From JAEZDC01 sp036676415 (GTDB lineage Bacteria; Bacteroidota; Bacteroidia; Chitinophagales; Chitinophagaceae): a DNA stretch of 64,000 bases. This document shows positions 51,577 to 60,094 of the stretch, one piece after another. The DNA lies in assembly GCA_036676415.1 (NCBI GenBank), contig JAKFCX010000060.1:124001-188000 (forward strand), in the 5' to 3' direction. Below the pieces are notes generated by a model. That model was given only the letters and a program-made list of their open reading frames with translations, ran no database searches and was not told the origin of the DNA. Both the position numbers and the translations under genes were made by a program. Position 1 is the first letter of the stretch. Every line of letters begins with the position of its first letter.

Positions 51577-52434
51577 ATGAGGCAGCTCAAAATTGCAACC
51601 CAGATCACCAACAGAGATTCGCAAGCCGTAGAAAAGTATCTGCAGGAAATTTCTAAAATTCCAATGATCACTCCAGAGGAGGAAACAACACTGGCACAGC
51701 GAATCAAAATGGGTGATCAAAGAGCACTCGACAAATTGGTACAGGCGAACTTACGTTTCGTGGTATCTGTTGCAAAACAATACCAGCACCAGGGTTTATC
51801 ACTTAGTGATCTCATCAACGAGGGAAATCTCGGCTTGATAAAAGCGGCACAACGCTTTGATGAAACAAAAGGTTTCAAATTTATTTCTTACGCCGTATGG
51901 TGGATCCGTCAATCCATTTTACAGGCTTTGGCAGAACAGGGACGTCTGGTTCGTTTGCCACAAAACAAGATCGGTACTTACAACAAAGCGAACAAAGCAT
52001 ACATGGCTTTTGAGCAGGAGCACGAAAGAGAACCATCTACAGAAGAGTTGGCAGACATTTTGGAGATGTCTGAAACAGAGATCAACAACATCTTCCAGTC
52101 GAACACTCGTCACACTTCATTGGATGCTCCGGTACACGAAGCTGAAGATGTAGCAATGGGTGACCTTCTTGAAGGTTCTGACGACACGGATGATGATGTG
52201 ATGAAAGACTCTCTGAGAGAAGAAATCCGCCGTGTGCTGAAATCACTTTCTCCAAGAGAAGCTGAAATTGTGAATGCTTACTTTGGTCTCGATGGCGAGA
52301 ACGGTGTTACGATCGAACAGATTGGTCAGAAATACGATCTTACCAAAGAACGTATCAGGCAGATCAAGGAAAGAGCGATCAAGCGTTTACAAAAAGCAAG
52401 ATACTCTAATGCGCTAAAAGCGTATTTGGGATAA
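51577..52434 (+). CDS. rpoD: Primary RNA polymerase sigma factor (RpoD/SigA, Bacteroidota type)
   Basis: 285 residues, short because the N-terminal region 1.1 is missing, as in Bacteroidota primary sigma factors. Region 1.2 (about 9-35, DSQAVEKYLQEISKIPMI), region 2 (about 55-125, ANLRFVVSVAKQYQ, LSLSDLINEGNLGLIKA, ISYAVWWIRQSIL) and region 3 (about 130-200) follow. Region 4 (about 210-285) has the helix-turn-helix LTKERIRQIKERAIKRL. It directs core polymerase to housekeeping promoters such as TTTG-N19-TAnnTTTG. A terminator follows. Confidence 0.96.
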   Translation: MRQLKIATQITNRDSQAVEKYLQEISKIPMITPEEETTLAQRIKMGDQRALDKLVQANLRFVVSVAKQYQHQGLSLSDLINEGNLGLIKAAQRFDETKGFKFISYAVWWIRQSILQALAEQGRLVRLPQNKIGTYNKANKAYMAFEQEHEREPSTEELADILEMSETEINNIFQSNTRHTSLDAPVHEAEDVAMGDLLEGSDDTDDDVMKDSLREEIRRVLKSLSPREAEIVNAYFGLDGENGVTIEQIGQKYDLTKERIRQIKERAIKRLQKARYSNALKAYLG

Positions 52435-52456
52435 TGGTTTCCCGAAAATCTATTAA

Positions 52457-52487
52457 AAGTCTCACGATGGAGTGAGACTTTTTTTAT
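52457..52487 (+). terminator. Rho-independent terminator after rpoD
   Basis: AAGTCTCAC (52457-52465) pairs with GTGAGACTT (52472-52480) around a 6-nt loop, followed by T7. Confidence 0.9.
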
Positions 52488-52520
52488 GGACTTAGCTGTA
52501 GAACCCTTCTTGAACTTCGG

Positions 52521-52539
52521 TTGCGTCGCACACTTGTGC
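52521..52539 (-). repeat. Dispersed repeat, short form
   Basis: GCACAAGTGTGCGACGCAA on the minus strand, two differences from consensus, then CCGAAG. It is adjacent to the hairpin repeat at 52556. Confidence 0.8.
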
Positions 52540-52555
52540 TGAGGAATATTGTGTG

Positions 52556-52588
52556 AACTTTTCCAAAGTTCAAAACTCTGGAAAAGTT
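52556..52588. repeat. 15-bp-stem hairpin, second copy
   Basis: The left arm AACTTTTCCAAAGTT is identical to 29165-29179. The right arm AACTCTGGAAAAGTT has one mismatch. Loop CAA. Confidence 0.78.
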
Positions 52589-52599
52589 TGCATTAGAAA

Positions 52600-53640
52600 T
52601 TACAATGTACTCATATCAATCACAAAACGATAACGAACATCACCTTTTAGCATACGTTCGTAAGCTTCGTTGATGTCTTTGATATTGATGATCTCAATAT
52701 CGCTGGTTATGTTATGTGCTGCACAATAATCCAGCATCTCCTGTGTTTCCGGAATACCGCCGATCAAAGAACCTGCAAGGGTTTTTCTTTGCATGATCAG
52801 GTTAAAAGCCGGTACTGAGGCAGGAGTAGGAGGAGCACCAACACAAACCATTTTACCATCTCTTTTTAATAAACCGAGATAAAGATTGTAATCGTGTTCC
52901 GCAGAAACAGTATCCAATATAAAATCAAAAGTTCCTGTTGCCTCTGTAACTTTTGCTGCATCACTTGTCAATAGAAAATGTTTAGCACCCAGTTTTTCGG
53001 CATCTTTTTGTTTGGAGGGAGAATGGCTCAGCATAGTTACTTCTGCTCCAAAAGAAGCTGCAAGTTTTACTGCCATATGACCCAAGCCACCCAATCCCAC
53101 AACACCAACTTTATCACCTTTTTTTACATTCCAATGTCTCAGTGGAGAGTAAGTGGTGATGCCTGCACATAACAAAGGGGCTACACCAGCCAGGTTTTTC
53201 GTGTCTTTTATTGTCAATACAAAATCCTGGTGCACTACGATCTGTTTACTATACCCACCTAAAGTATATCCGCTGCCATCTTTTTCGTCGCCATTATAAG
53301 TTCCTACAAATCCATTCTCACAATATTGTTCCAGGCCATCTTTGCATGATGCACATTCACGACAACTATCAACCATACATCCTACACCAACATAATCACC
53401 TTCTTTAAACTTCGATACACCGGCACCAGTTTTTATAACCCGACCAACAATCTCGTGGCCCGGTACACACGGATATTTCGTTCCTCCCCATTCACCTCTT
53501 GCCGTATGCAGATCACTATGGCAGATGCCGCAAAAAAGAATATCTATCTGCACATCGTTTTCTTTTGGTTCTCTTCTATCAATCGTGTGAGGCTGTAATG
53601 GAGCAGTTGCTTCCTGTGCTGCGTAAGCTTTTACTTGCAT
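52600..53640 (-). CDS. Zinc-dependent NAD(P) alcohol dehydrogenase (YahK-like)
   Basis: 346 residues from ATG at 53640; the upstream frame is rejected because MQVKAYAAQ is the usual family start. Catalytic zinc ligands are seen as CGICHSDLH and PGHE; the structural zinc site is the four-Cys cluster in DSCRECASCKDGLEQYC. The Rossmann fold motif is GVVGLGGLGHMAVKLAASFGAEV (about 178-200). It oxidises alcohols or reduces aldehydes; the Ser at the start of HSPSKQKDAEKLGA-type cofactor loop suggests NADP preference, as in YahK. Substrate unknown. Confidence 0.93.
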   Translation of the reverse strand: MQVKAYAAQEATAPLQPHTIDRREPKENDVQIDILFCGICHSDLHTARGEWGGTKYPCVPGHEIVGRVIKTGAGVSKFKEGDYVGVGCMVDSCRECASCKDGLEQYCENGFVGTYNGDEKDGSGYTLGGYSKQIVVHQDFVLTIKDTKNLAGVAPLLCAGITTYSPLRHWNVKKGDKVGVVGLGGLGHMAVKLAASFGAEVTMLSHSPSKQKDAEKLGAKHFLLTSDAAKVTEATGTFDFILDTVSAEHDYNLYLGLLKRDGKMVCVGAPPTPASVPAFNLIMQRKTLAGSLIGGIPETQEMLDYCAAHNITSDIEIINIKDINEAYERMLKGDVRYRFVIDMSTL

Positions 53641-53785
53641 GGCATTAATAAATTGAAGTTTGTAATAAACTGATTTGCAAAGATTCAACATCCGTTTCGG
53701 ATTTACTATTTTTTCTACCCTAGCGTCTCAATCTTTCCAAAAAGTCTTTCCTTATTGCAGGCATAACTTTTGACAAGCTTGCTTT

Positions 53786-55468
53786 ATGAAAAGCATCTTA
53801 ATTATTATAGCCGCTATTTGGTTCCTGCAATCCTGTAAGTTCAGTGATAACAAGAGTACAGCAAGCACTGATAGTACTGCCGTTTACAGGGATGAGAGTA
53901 TAACATCAGAAAATGCATACTCTGACCTGTTTCTGGACAGTAATGTGGTATCGTCTTTTATTGAAAGAGAAAAACTTGATGATTCTACCGCACAAATGCT
54001 GAGAAATTTCTATACAGTTAGAAACAATCAATTTGCGTGGTTTACATCTCAGGGATTGACAGAAGAGGGTCGTAGCTTCTGGAGCTTATATTCCAATGGT
54101 GGCGATAGTGCCTCAGCTTCATCTAATGATAAAGCGTTGAAGGAACATATGGACAGTCTTGTTCAAAAAGATTCAATGCAGATCAGTACGACGGATTCTG
54201 GCTTTGTGCAATCGGAACTAATGCTAAGCCAACGGTTAATCAAATATGCCGGCAGCAATAATACCATCATTAATAAAATTAACATCTATACTATTGTCCC
54301 ACGTAAAAAGACCGATCCCTTACAGCTTGCAGATTCACTACTAAACAAACAAAAAGATTCAACATCATTTGCTGCAAACAAAAATTATAGTGCAATGAAA
54401 CAGCAGCTATCCATTTATTATAATGCTGCAAAAAATGGAGGATGGCAAATGATAACTGGAGCAGGATTGAAGAAAGGTGTGAAATCTCCTGCCGTTACAG
54501 CTTTAAAAAAGAGGCTCCAGGCTACGCAGGACTACATACAAGGCGACACTACAAATATCTATTCCGATTCACTTGTTATCGCTGTGAAAGATGTGCAGGC
54601 AAGATTTGGATTAACACCAACCGGTATTGTGAATGATTCTTTGATACAAGTGTTGAATGTACCTGCACAGCAGCGACTTCAGCAAATTCTATTGAATATG
54701 AACCGGATGGTTTGGATCCAACCAATTGATGAAGCCAATCGTTTAGAAGTAAACATTCCATCACAAATGCTTTATGCTTATGAAGGAAACACGAAGGTGT
54801 TTGAGATGCCTGTTATAGTAGGTAAAGAAGGAACAAGTACAGTAGCATTTAGTGGTAATATCAACCAAGTTGTATTCAACCCTGCCTGGAATGTTCCGGA
54901 AAGCATTGTGAAGAACGAGATTATGCCGGCTATGAAAAAAGATCCAAACTATCTTACAAAAAAGAATATGGAGATCGTGAGCCAGAAAGATAGTGTTCCG
55001 GTCATCAGGCAGCTTCCCGGAAAAGATAATGCATTGGGAAAGGTGAAATTCTTGTTTCCAAACAGCTTTGATATTTACCTGCATGATACTCCTGACAAAT
55101 CACTCTTCAATAGAAAGGATAGAGCATTAAGCCATGGCTGTATCAGGGTTGCGGATGCTGCCAAACTGGCTTCGTATCTTTTACGCAGCCATTCAGAATG
55201 GACACCAGCTAAAGTAACTGAAGCCATGAACAATGGTAAAGAACAAACGATATCAGTAACAAACGAACCGGTTCAGATCAGCTATTTATCAGCCTGGGTG
55301 GATGGAAACGGTAAATTGAATTTCCGGAATGATGTATACGGGCATGATAAAAACGTAATGGCCAGGTTGTTTACTACACAAGCTACATCAACGGATGTTG
55401 CAAGTGCAAGCCAGGATAGTACGAAAACCCGGAAAGACGTTTCCAGCAAAAAAACTTCTAAACGCTAG
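53786..55468 (+). CDS. L,D-transpeptidase (YcbB/LdtD-like) lipoprotein
   Basis: 560 residues with a signal ending at a lipobox cysteine (LQSCKFSD, Cys17). An N-terminal scaffold region precedes a peptidoglycan-binding helical domain (about 230-290, AVTALKKRLQ, VQARFGLTPTG) and the YkuD catalytic domain (about 300-480). The catalytic Cys452 lies in SHGCIRV, with the His of LHDTPDKSLF upstream. It makes 3-3 peptidoglycan cross-links in the periplasm, and the layout fits LdtD-type enzymes. A Ser/Thr/Lys-rich tail ends the protein. It is followed by a strong terminator. Confidence 0.93.
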   Translation: MKSILIIIAAIWFLQSCKFSDNKSTASTDSTAVYRDESITSENAYSDLFLDSNVVSSFIEREKLDDSTAQMLRNFYTVRNNQFAWFTSQGLTEEGRSFWSLYSNGGDSASASSNDKALKEHMDSLVQKDSMQISTTDSGFVQSELMLSQRLIKYAGSNNTIINKINIYTIVPRKKTDPLQLADSLLNKQKDSTSFAANKNYSAMKQQLSIYYNAAKNGGWQMITGAGLKKGVKSPAVTALKKRLQATQDYIQGDTTNIYSDSLVIAVKDVQARFGLTPTGIVNDSLIQVLNVPAQQRLQQILLNMNRMVWIQPIDEANRLEVNIPSQMLYAYEGNTKVFEMPVIVGKEGTSTVAFSGNINQVVFNPAWNVPESIVKNEIMPAMKKDPNYLTKKNMEIVSQKDSVPVIRQLPGKDNALGKVKFLFPNSFDIYLHDTPDKSLFNRKDRALSHGCIRVADAAKLASYLLRSHSEWTPAKVTEAMNNGKEQTISVTNEPVQISYLSAWVDGNGKLNFRNDVYGHDKNVMARLFTTQATSTDVASASQDSTKTRKDVSSKKTSKR

Positions 55469-55490
55469 TTTCTTAGAAAATTCGTTATAC

Positions 55491-55525
55491 AAGCGATACA
55501 CTGTGATAGTGTATCGCTTTTTTGT
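55491..55525 (+). terminator. Rho-independent terminator
   Basis: A 12-bp perfect stem, AAGCGATACACT (55491-55502) with AGTGTATCGCTT (55508-55519), loop GTGAT, followed by a T-run. Confidence 0.93.
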
Positions 55526-55595
55526 TTCAGGCTGGCATTTATCCCCACCAATCATATCGTGTGTATAACCTGCACCAAGATCAGTAAGGGAATGA

Positions 55596-55603
55596 TAAAT
55601 TTG
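55596..55603 (+). promoter_or_regulatory. Bacteroidota -7 box for trxB
   Basis: TAAATTTG (TAnnTTTG) ends 18 bp before the trxB start, after the upstream terminator. Confidence 0.5.
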
Positions 55604-55621
55604 CCGTCAGCATATACAACT

Positions 55622-56563
55622 ATGGAAATCTCAGAAAAAGTTCACCTCCTCATTATCGGATCAGGGCCTGCAGGATATACTGCAGCTATTTATGCCGCAA
55701 GAGCCAACATGAAACCTGTTTTATACCAGGGAATTCAGCCTGGTGGTCAGTTAACCATCACTACCGAAGTAGAAAACTATCCTGGTTATCCCGATGGAAT
55801 ACAGGGACCGGAAATGATGATCCATTTTGAAAAGCAGGCAAAAAGAATGGGTGCTGATATTCGTTATGGTCTTGCCACTAAAGTTGATTTCTCTTCACAG
55901 CCCTACAAAGTACAGATTGATGAAGAAAAATGGATTGAAGCTGATGCGATCATTATTTCAACGGGTGCTTCGGCTAAATGGTTGGGTATTCCAAGTGAAC
56001 AAAAGTTAAATGGATTTGGTGTCAGTGCATGTGCTGTTTGTGATGGATTTTTCTTCCGTGGAAAAGAAGTAGGCATTGTTGGAGCAGGAGACACAGCTGC
56101 AGAAGAGGCTTTATATCTTTCCAAATTATGTACAACCGTTCACATGATCGTTCGTCGTGATGAGATGAGAGCCAGTAAGGTGATGCAGGAAAGAGTGATC
56201 AACACTCCCAACATTAAGATTTACTGGAACAGTGAGACAGATGAGATATTAGGAGATGATCGTGTTTCGGGTGTTAGAATAAAAAATAACAAAACGGGGG
56301 AGAAGACAGAAATTCCTGTCAACGGATTTTTTATTGCCATTGGTCATACGCCCAATAGCGAGATATTCAAAGGGGTTATTGATATGGATGAAACAGGATA
56401 CATCAAAACGATTCCGGGAACATCAAAGACAAACCTTGAAGGTGTATTTGCATCTGGTGATGTGCAGGATAAGATCTATCGCCAGGCTGTAACAGCAGCA
56501 GGCAGTGGATGCATGGCTGCATTAGATGCGGAAAGATATTTGGCTGCAAAGGGTCATATTTAA
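55622..56563 (+). CDS. trxB: Thioredoxin-disulfide reductase
   Basis: 313 residues from ATG at 55622 (MEISEKVHLL); the frame is open further upstream but that start precedes the promoter box. FAD-binding GSGPAGYTAAIYAARA (about 13-28) and NADPH-binding GAGDTAAEEALYL are present. The redox cysteines are Cys137 and Cys140 (CAVCDG). It passes electrons from NADPH to thioredoxin. hutI begins 8 bp after its stop, so the two are probably co-transcribed. Confidence 0.95.
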   Translation: MEISEKVHLLIIGSGPAGYTAAIYAARANMKPVLYQGIQPGGQLTITTEVENYPGYPDGIQGPEMMIHFEKQAKRMGADIRYGLATKVDFSSQPYKVQIDEEKWIEADAIIISTGASAKWLGIPSEQKLNGFGVSACAVCDGFFFRGKEVGIVGAGDTAAEEALYLSKLCTTVHMIVRRDEMRASKVMQERVINTPNIKIYWNSETDEILGDDRVSGVRIKNNKTGEKTEIPVNGFFIAIGHTPNSEIFKGVIDMDETGYIKTIPGTSKTNLEGVFASGDVQDKIYRQAVTAAGSGCMAALDAERYLAAKGHI

Positions 56564-56571
56564 ATCATACA

Positions 56572-57810
56572 ATGACCACACTCATCACCAACATCAAGCT
56601 GCTCGTTAATGCAAGAGAAAGTAATTCCTTGCTTCGTGGTAAAGAACTGGCTGAATTGCCCTGCATTGAAAATGCCTATATCATAATTGACGACGGAGTT
56701 ATTTCCGAGATAGGAAAGATGGATGATCTTGCTAATCCCAGATCTCAAATTCCAAATTCCATTGATGCGAAAGGTGCAACAGTTCTACCAGCCTGGTGCG
56801 ATTCACATACACATTTGGTTTTTGCTGCAAGCAGGGAAGAAGAATTTGTGTACAAGCTCAAAGGTATGAGCTATGCAGATATTGCTGCAAAAGGTGGTGG
56901 CATTTTGAATTCTGCAGCGAAGATCAATGCCATGACGGAGACCGAGCTGTTTAATATATCATTGCAACGGCTGCAGGAAGTGATCAAACTAGGAACAGGA
57001 GCAATAGAAATAAAAAGTGGTTATGGATTAAGTGTAGAAGGGGAGTTGAAGATGCTGAGAGTTATCCAAAGACTCAAACAAGAATCACCTATACCAATAA
57101 AAGCAACATTTTTAGGAGCACATACCTATCCTTTGCAATTCAAAAATGATCACCAGGGTTATATTGATATGATCATTGATGAGATGTTGCCCGTTATTGC
57201 TGAAGAAAAACTGGCTGACTATATTGATGTGTTTTGTGAAGAAGGTTTCTTTTCAGCCAGCGAAACAGAAATCATTTGCAGGGCTGGAATGAAATATGGA
57301 TTGAAGCCAAAGATCCATGCCAATCAATTGAATTTATCAAACGGAGTGCAGACAGGTGTAAAGCTGAAAGCCGTATCAGTAGATCATCTCGAAACGATGA
57401 ACGAAGATGCCATTCAGACTTTGGCAAGTTCCAATACGATCGGAACCTTATTACCTACTGCTGCATTTTTCTTACGAATGTCTTACCAGCCTGCACGACG
57501 GTTAATTGAATCGGGTTGTGCCATTGCCTTGGCTACAGATTATAATCCCGGGTCTTCACCAAGTGGTAATATGAATCTTGTTGTTGCCATGAGTTGCATA
57601 CAAATGAAAATGCTACCGGAAGAAGCGATCAATGCTGCTACAATCAACGGTGCTTATGCTATGGAATTGCAGGATGAAGTTGGAAGCGTCACTATCGGTA
57701 AGAAAGCCAATCTCATCTTCACCAAGCCAATTCCTTCCCTGGCTTATTTGCCTTATTCTTTTGGGTCTAACCTTATTGACAAGGTGATGATCAATGGTGA
57801 ATTTGTGTAA
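56572..57810 (+). CDS. hutI: Imidazolonepropionase
   Basis: 412 residues from ATG at 56572, 8 bp after the trxB stop. It hydrolyses imidazolonepropionate to formimidoylglutamate, the third step of histidine degradation. Metal-binding WCDSHTHLVFAASREEE (about 77-93), KIHANQLN, and the late ALATDYNPGSSP block (Asp near residue 323) are complete for the amidohydrolase fold. The C-terminal GKKANLIF is family-typical. A low-complexity patch (NPRSQIPNS) from DNA resembling a repeat occurs near residue 55 and does not affect known motifs. Confidence 0.96.
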   Translation: MTTLITNIKLLVNARESNSLLRGKELAELPCIENAYIIIDDGVISEIGKMDDLANPRSQIPNSIDAKGATVLPAWCDSHTHLVFAASREEEFVYKLKGMSYADIAAKGGGILNSAAKINAMTETELFNISLQRLQEVIKLGTGAIEIKSGYGLSVEGELKMLRVIQRLKQESPIPIKATFLGAHTYPLQFKNDHQGYIDMIIDEMLPVIAEEKLADYIDVFCEEGFFSASETEIICRAGMKYGLKPKIHANQLNLSNGVQTGVKLKAVSVDHLETMNEDAIQTLASSNTIGTLLPTAAFFLRMSYQPARRLIESGCAIALATDYNPGSSPSGNMNLVVAMSCIQMKMLPEEAINAATINGAYAMELQDEVGSVTIGKKANLIFTKPIPSLAYLPYSFGSNLIDKVMINGEFV

Positions 57811-57874
57811 GACCAATTAAGACGAATTAGTACCATTGGAAACCCTGCCAATCTTGCTGAATTGAATTACTGCA

Positions 57875-57906
57875 GTACAAGAGTGCTCCGATAGCTATCG
57901 GAGCAA
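57875..57906 (+). repeat. Dispersed repeat, expanded-core variant
   Basis: GTACAAGAG, then a 22-bp perfect palindrome (arms TGCTCCGATAG and CTATCGGAGCA, 57884-57905), then A and GTAAAG. The short form replaces the palindrome with TGCGACGCA. Confidence 0.8.
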
Positions 57907-57977
57907 GTAAAGTTTAATTGATATTCATCAGCCGGCTCAATAATATTCTTCTCTATATTTAGAGATAATTTGCTGCT

Positions 57978-59042
57978 ATGACTCATTTTAAGTTCTATAA
58001 TAAACAGGATGTACTCGATTTAACTTCTATCAGGAGATTTGAAACAAAACTGGGTGAAAGAATACAGGTGATCAGTAATGCAAAAGAATTGGAGGAAAGT
58101 CTTCGTTCTTCTTCTGCGAAAATGGTGGTGTTTGGTGTGCCGGAAGATATTGGTGTGAAAGCGAACCTTGGTGTGGGTGGAACTGATACTACATGGCTTC
58201 CATTTTTAAAATCTTTCCTCAACGTTCAAAGCAATGATTTTTTAGATGGACAGGAAGTGTTGTTACTGGGTCATTTCGATTTTTCCGTAATGACGCAGCT
58301 CATAGATGGCAATGCACATGATAAGGAAGAGCAGATTGCCGCTTATCGACATGCTGTAAATGCTGTGGATGATGAAGTGGAGCAGCTTGTACAGATAATT
58401 ACGCAAAATAAGAAACTGCCGATAGTAATTGGTGGTGGTCATAACAATTCCTACCCATGTTTAAAAGGAGCAGCCAAAGGATGGCATAAAGCAGGAGTGA
58501 TTCCTTTGGCCCAGATAAATGCAATAAATTTAGATGCACATCCTGATTTTCGTCCGATGGAAGGAAGGCATAGCGGTAATGGATTCACTTATGCAGAAGA
58601 GGATGGCTACCTGGAAAAATATTGTGTGATAGGTATTCACGAAAATTATATTCCACAGAATGTATGGATGGATATGGTGAATAATCCTTTTGTGGATCTG
58701 ATCACTTATGAAGATATTTTTATTCATGAGAAAAGAAACTTTATACAGGCAGTGGCACATGCCACAGGCTTTACGGATGATACCTTGTGTGGAATTGAAT
58801 TAGACCTCGATGCCATTGAAGGAACACTAAGTAGTGCTACCACACCTTCCGGATTAACCGCTTTACATGCACGTCAATACCTGAATTTTGCCGCAATTGA
58901 TTCCAAACCGGCTTACCTGCATATATGTGAAGGGGCAACACAGTTAAGTGATGGAAGAACAGAACAGTCGACAGGGAAACTGGTGAGTTACCTGGTGAGT
59001 GATTTTGTAAAAGCAGTGAATCTAAGATTGGCAGAGAAGTAG
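57978..59042 (+). CDS. hutG: Formimidoylglutamase, arginase family
   Basis: Hydrolyses N-formimidoyl-L-glutamate to glutamate and formamide, the last step of this Hut route. 354 residues. Manganese-binding motifs of the arginase/agmatinase family are seen as GGGHNN (about 155), NLDAHPDFRPMEGRHSG (about 182-198) and GIELDLDAIEG (about 264-274). The first and second motifs are canonical. It is preceded by hutI with a 167-bp spacer holding a dispersed repeat. Formimidoylglutamase rather than arginase is inferred from the hutI neighbour. Confidence 0.93.
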   Translation: MTHFKFYNKQDVLDLTSIRRFETKLGERIQVISNAKELEESLRSSSAKMVVFGVPEDIGVKANLGVGGTDTTWLPFLKSFLNVQSNDFLDGQEVLLLGHFDFSVMTQLIDGNAHDKEEQIAAYRHAVNAVDDEVEQLVQIITQNKKLPIVIGGGHNNSYPCLKGAAKGWHKAGVIPLAQINAINLDAHPDFRPMEGRHSGNGFTYAEEDGYLEKYCVIGIHENYIPQNVWMDMVNNPFVDLITYEDIFIHEKRNFIQAVAHATGFTDDTLCGIELDLDAIEGTLSSATTPSGLTALHARQYLNFAAIDSKPAYLHICEGATQLSDGRTEQSTGKLVSYLVSDFVKAVNLRLAEK

Positions 59043-59058
59043 GGTTCAGTTTTTGAAA

Positions 59059-59517
59059 TTAATGTAGCTTTTGCAATTCAACTTCAAGCTTATCAAAATT
59101 TTCTTCATTCTTCTCAACTGCAAATCGTCTTATTTTTTCACATTCTTCTTTGGTGTTAAACTGCATTCTGAAGGTGAGTTTTGTTTTATCACCTGGATGC
59201 TCTTCGAAAGTAGTGACCACACGAAAATGAGGTTGTGAGATACGGTCCCAGGCAATTAAGGAAGGTGCTTCCACACTAAGAAATACCACCTCGTTGGGAT
59301 AATTTCCTTTCTCCGGTCCATGCATCATAAATTTCCATTTACCCCCGGGAACCGGATTAAATTCATAAAAGGTATTGGTGAAACCTGCAGGACCCCACCA
59401 GCGTTGTAAAATTTCAGGATCGGTCCAGGCTTTAAATACAATGAGAGGAGAGTAGTTCATAATACGCAGGGTTACTATTTCACATTCAGGGTTGATGTTG
59501 AATAACTCATTGACCAT
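59059..59517 (-). CDS. SRPBCC/AHSA1-type protein
   Basis: 152 residues of the START/Bet v 1-like fold. The opening FKAWTDPEILQRWWGPAGFTNTFYEFNPVPGGKWKF is diagnostic for AHSA1-like (ASHA1) proteins, and the C-terminal half TFEEHPGDKTKLTFRMQF continues the beta-sheet. It likely binds a hydrophobic ligand; the role is unknown. It lies 32 bp downstream of the next leftward gene, so the two may be co-transcribed. Confidence 0.9.
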   Translation of the reverse strand: MVNELFNINPECEIVTLRIMNYSPLIVFKAWTDPEILQRWWGPAGFTNTFYEFNPVPGGKWKFMMHGPEKGNYPNEVVFLSVEAPSLIAWDRISQPHFRVVTTFEEHPGDKTKLTFRMQFNTKEECEKIRRFAVEKNEENFDKLEVELQKLH

Positions 59518-59549
59518 AAGAGCGTGTTGAAATTCAAATTTACTAAAGC

Positions 59550-60023
59550 TTATCGCTTTCCGAATATCAATCCAACAAACAGGCTCACCATTCCAGCCAT
59601 ACTTATCCAGCCTCTTAGTTCAATAAAATATATCCATTTCAGGCGAAGCGTTTCCAGGCTCTTATCAATCGTTCCAAATTGATAAGCATTCAAATGTTGA
59701 TTGATCGGTACGTTGATCTTTACGGCTATCACCATATCTGCGATCAACATTACTGTAGCAAAAACCGTGGTAGTAAAGACCAGGCTGTTCCATTGCCGAT
59801 GCATCAACACTAAAAGAATAATCCCCAGCACAAGGCAGGCATAGTAGAAAGGAATATGCCGAAGATGTACCAGAGGATCCACGATCTTTCTGAGCTCAAT
59901 AAAATTATTAATACCCGTTTTCTTCATGGCATCACCCATTACAACCACATAGAATAAAAGCTGGCTGGTAAGAATAAGAAAACATACAAGATGCAGTAGT
60001 CGGATGATCTTAATTGCTGGCAT
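59550..60023 (-). CDS. DUF1772-like four-helix membrane protein
   Basis: 157 residues from ATG at 60023 (MPAIKIIRLLH). Four membrane helices (about 6-28, 58-78, 84-104, 130-152) and a polar segment between the third and fourth with the VPINQHLNAY-type pattern fit the DUF1772/anthrone-oxygenase-like family. Catalytic function is not established. It is divergent from the Crp/Fnr regulator. Confidence 0.75.
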   Translation of the reverse strand: MPAIKIIRLLHLVCFLILTSQLLFYVVVMGDAMKKTGINNFIELRKIVDPLVHLRHIPFYYACLVLGIILLVLMHRQWNSLVFTTTVFATVMLIADMVIAVKINVPINQHLNAYQFGTIDKSLETLRLKWIYFIELRGWISMAGMVSLFVGLIFGKR

Positions 60024-60094
60024 ACATTTAATTTTAGTGTTGCAAAACAAACCATGCAGATCAACAGTTTTCTTGAGCTATATCAATAAATTAA

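Noticed and set aside
56728..56757. Possible repeat insertion in hutI (AAATTCC duplicated, NPRSQIPNS)
   Set aside because: The segment is about the same length as in other imidazolonepropionases, so an insertion is not supported; only composition suggests a repeat.
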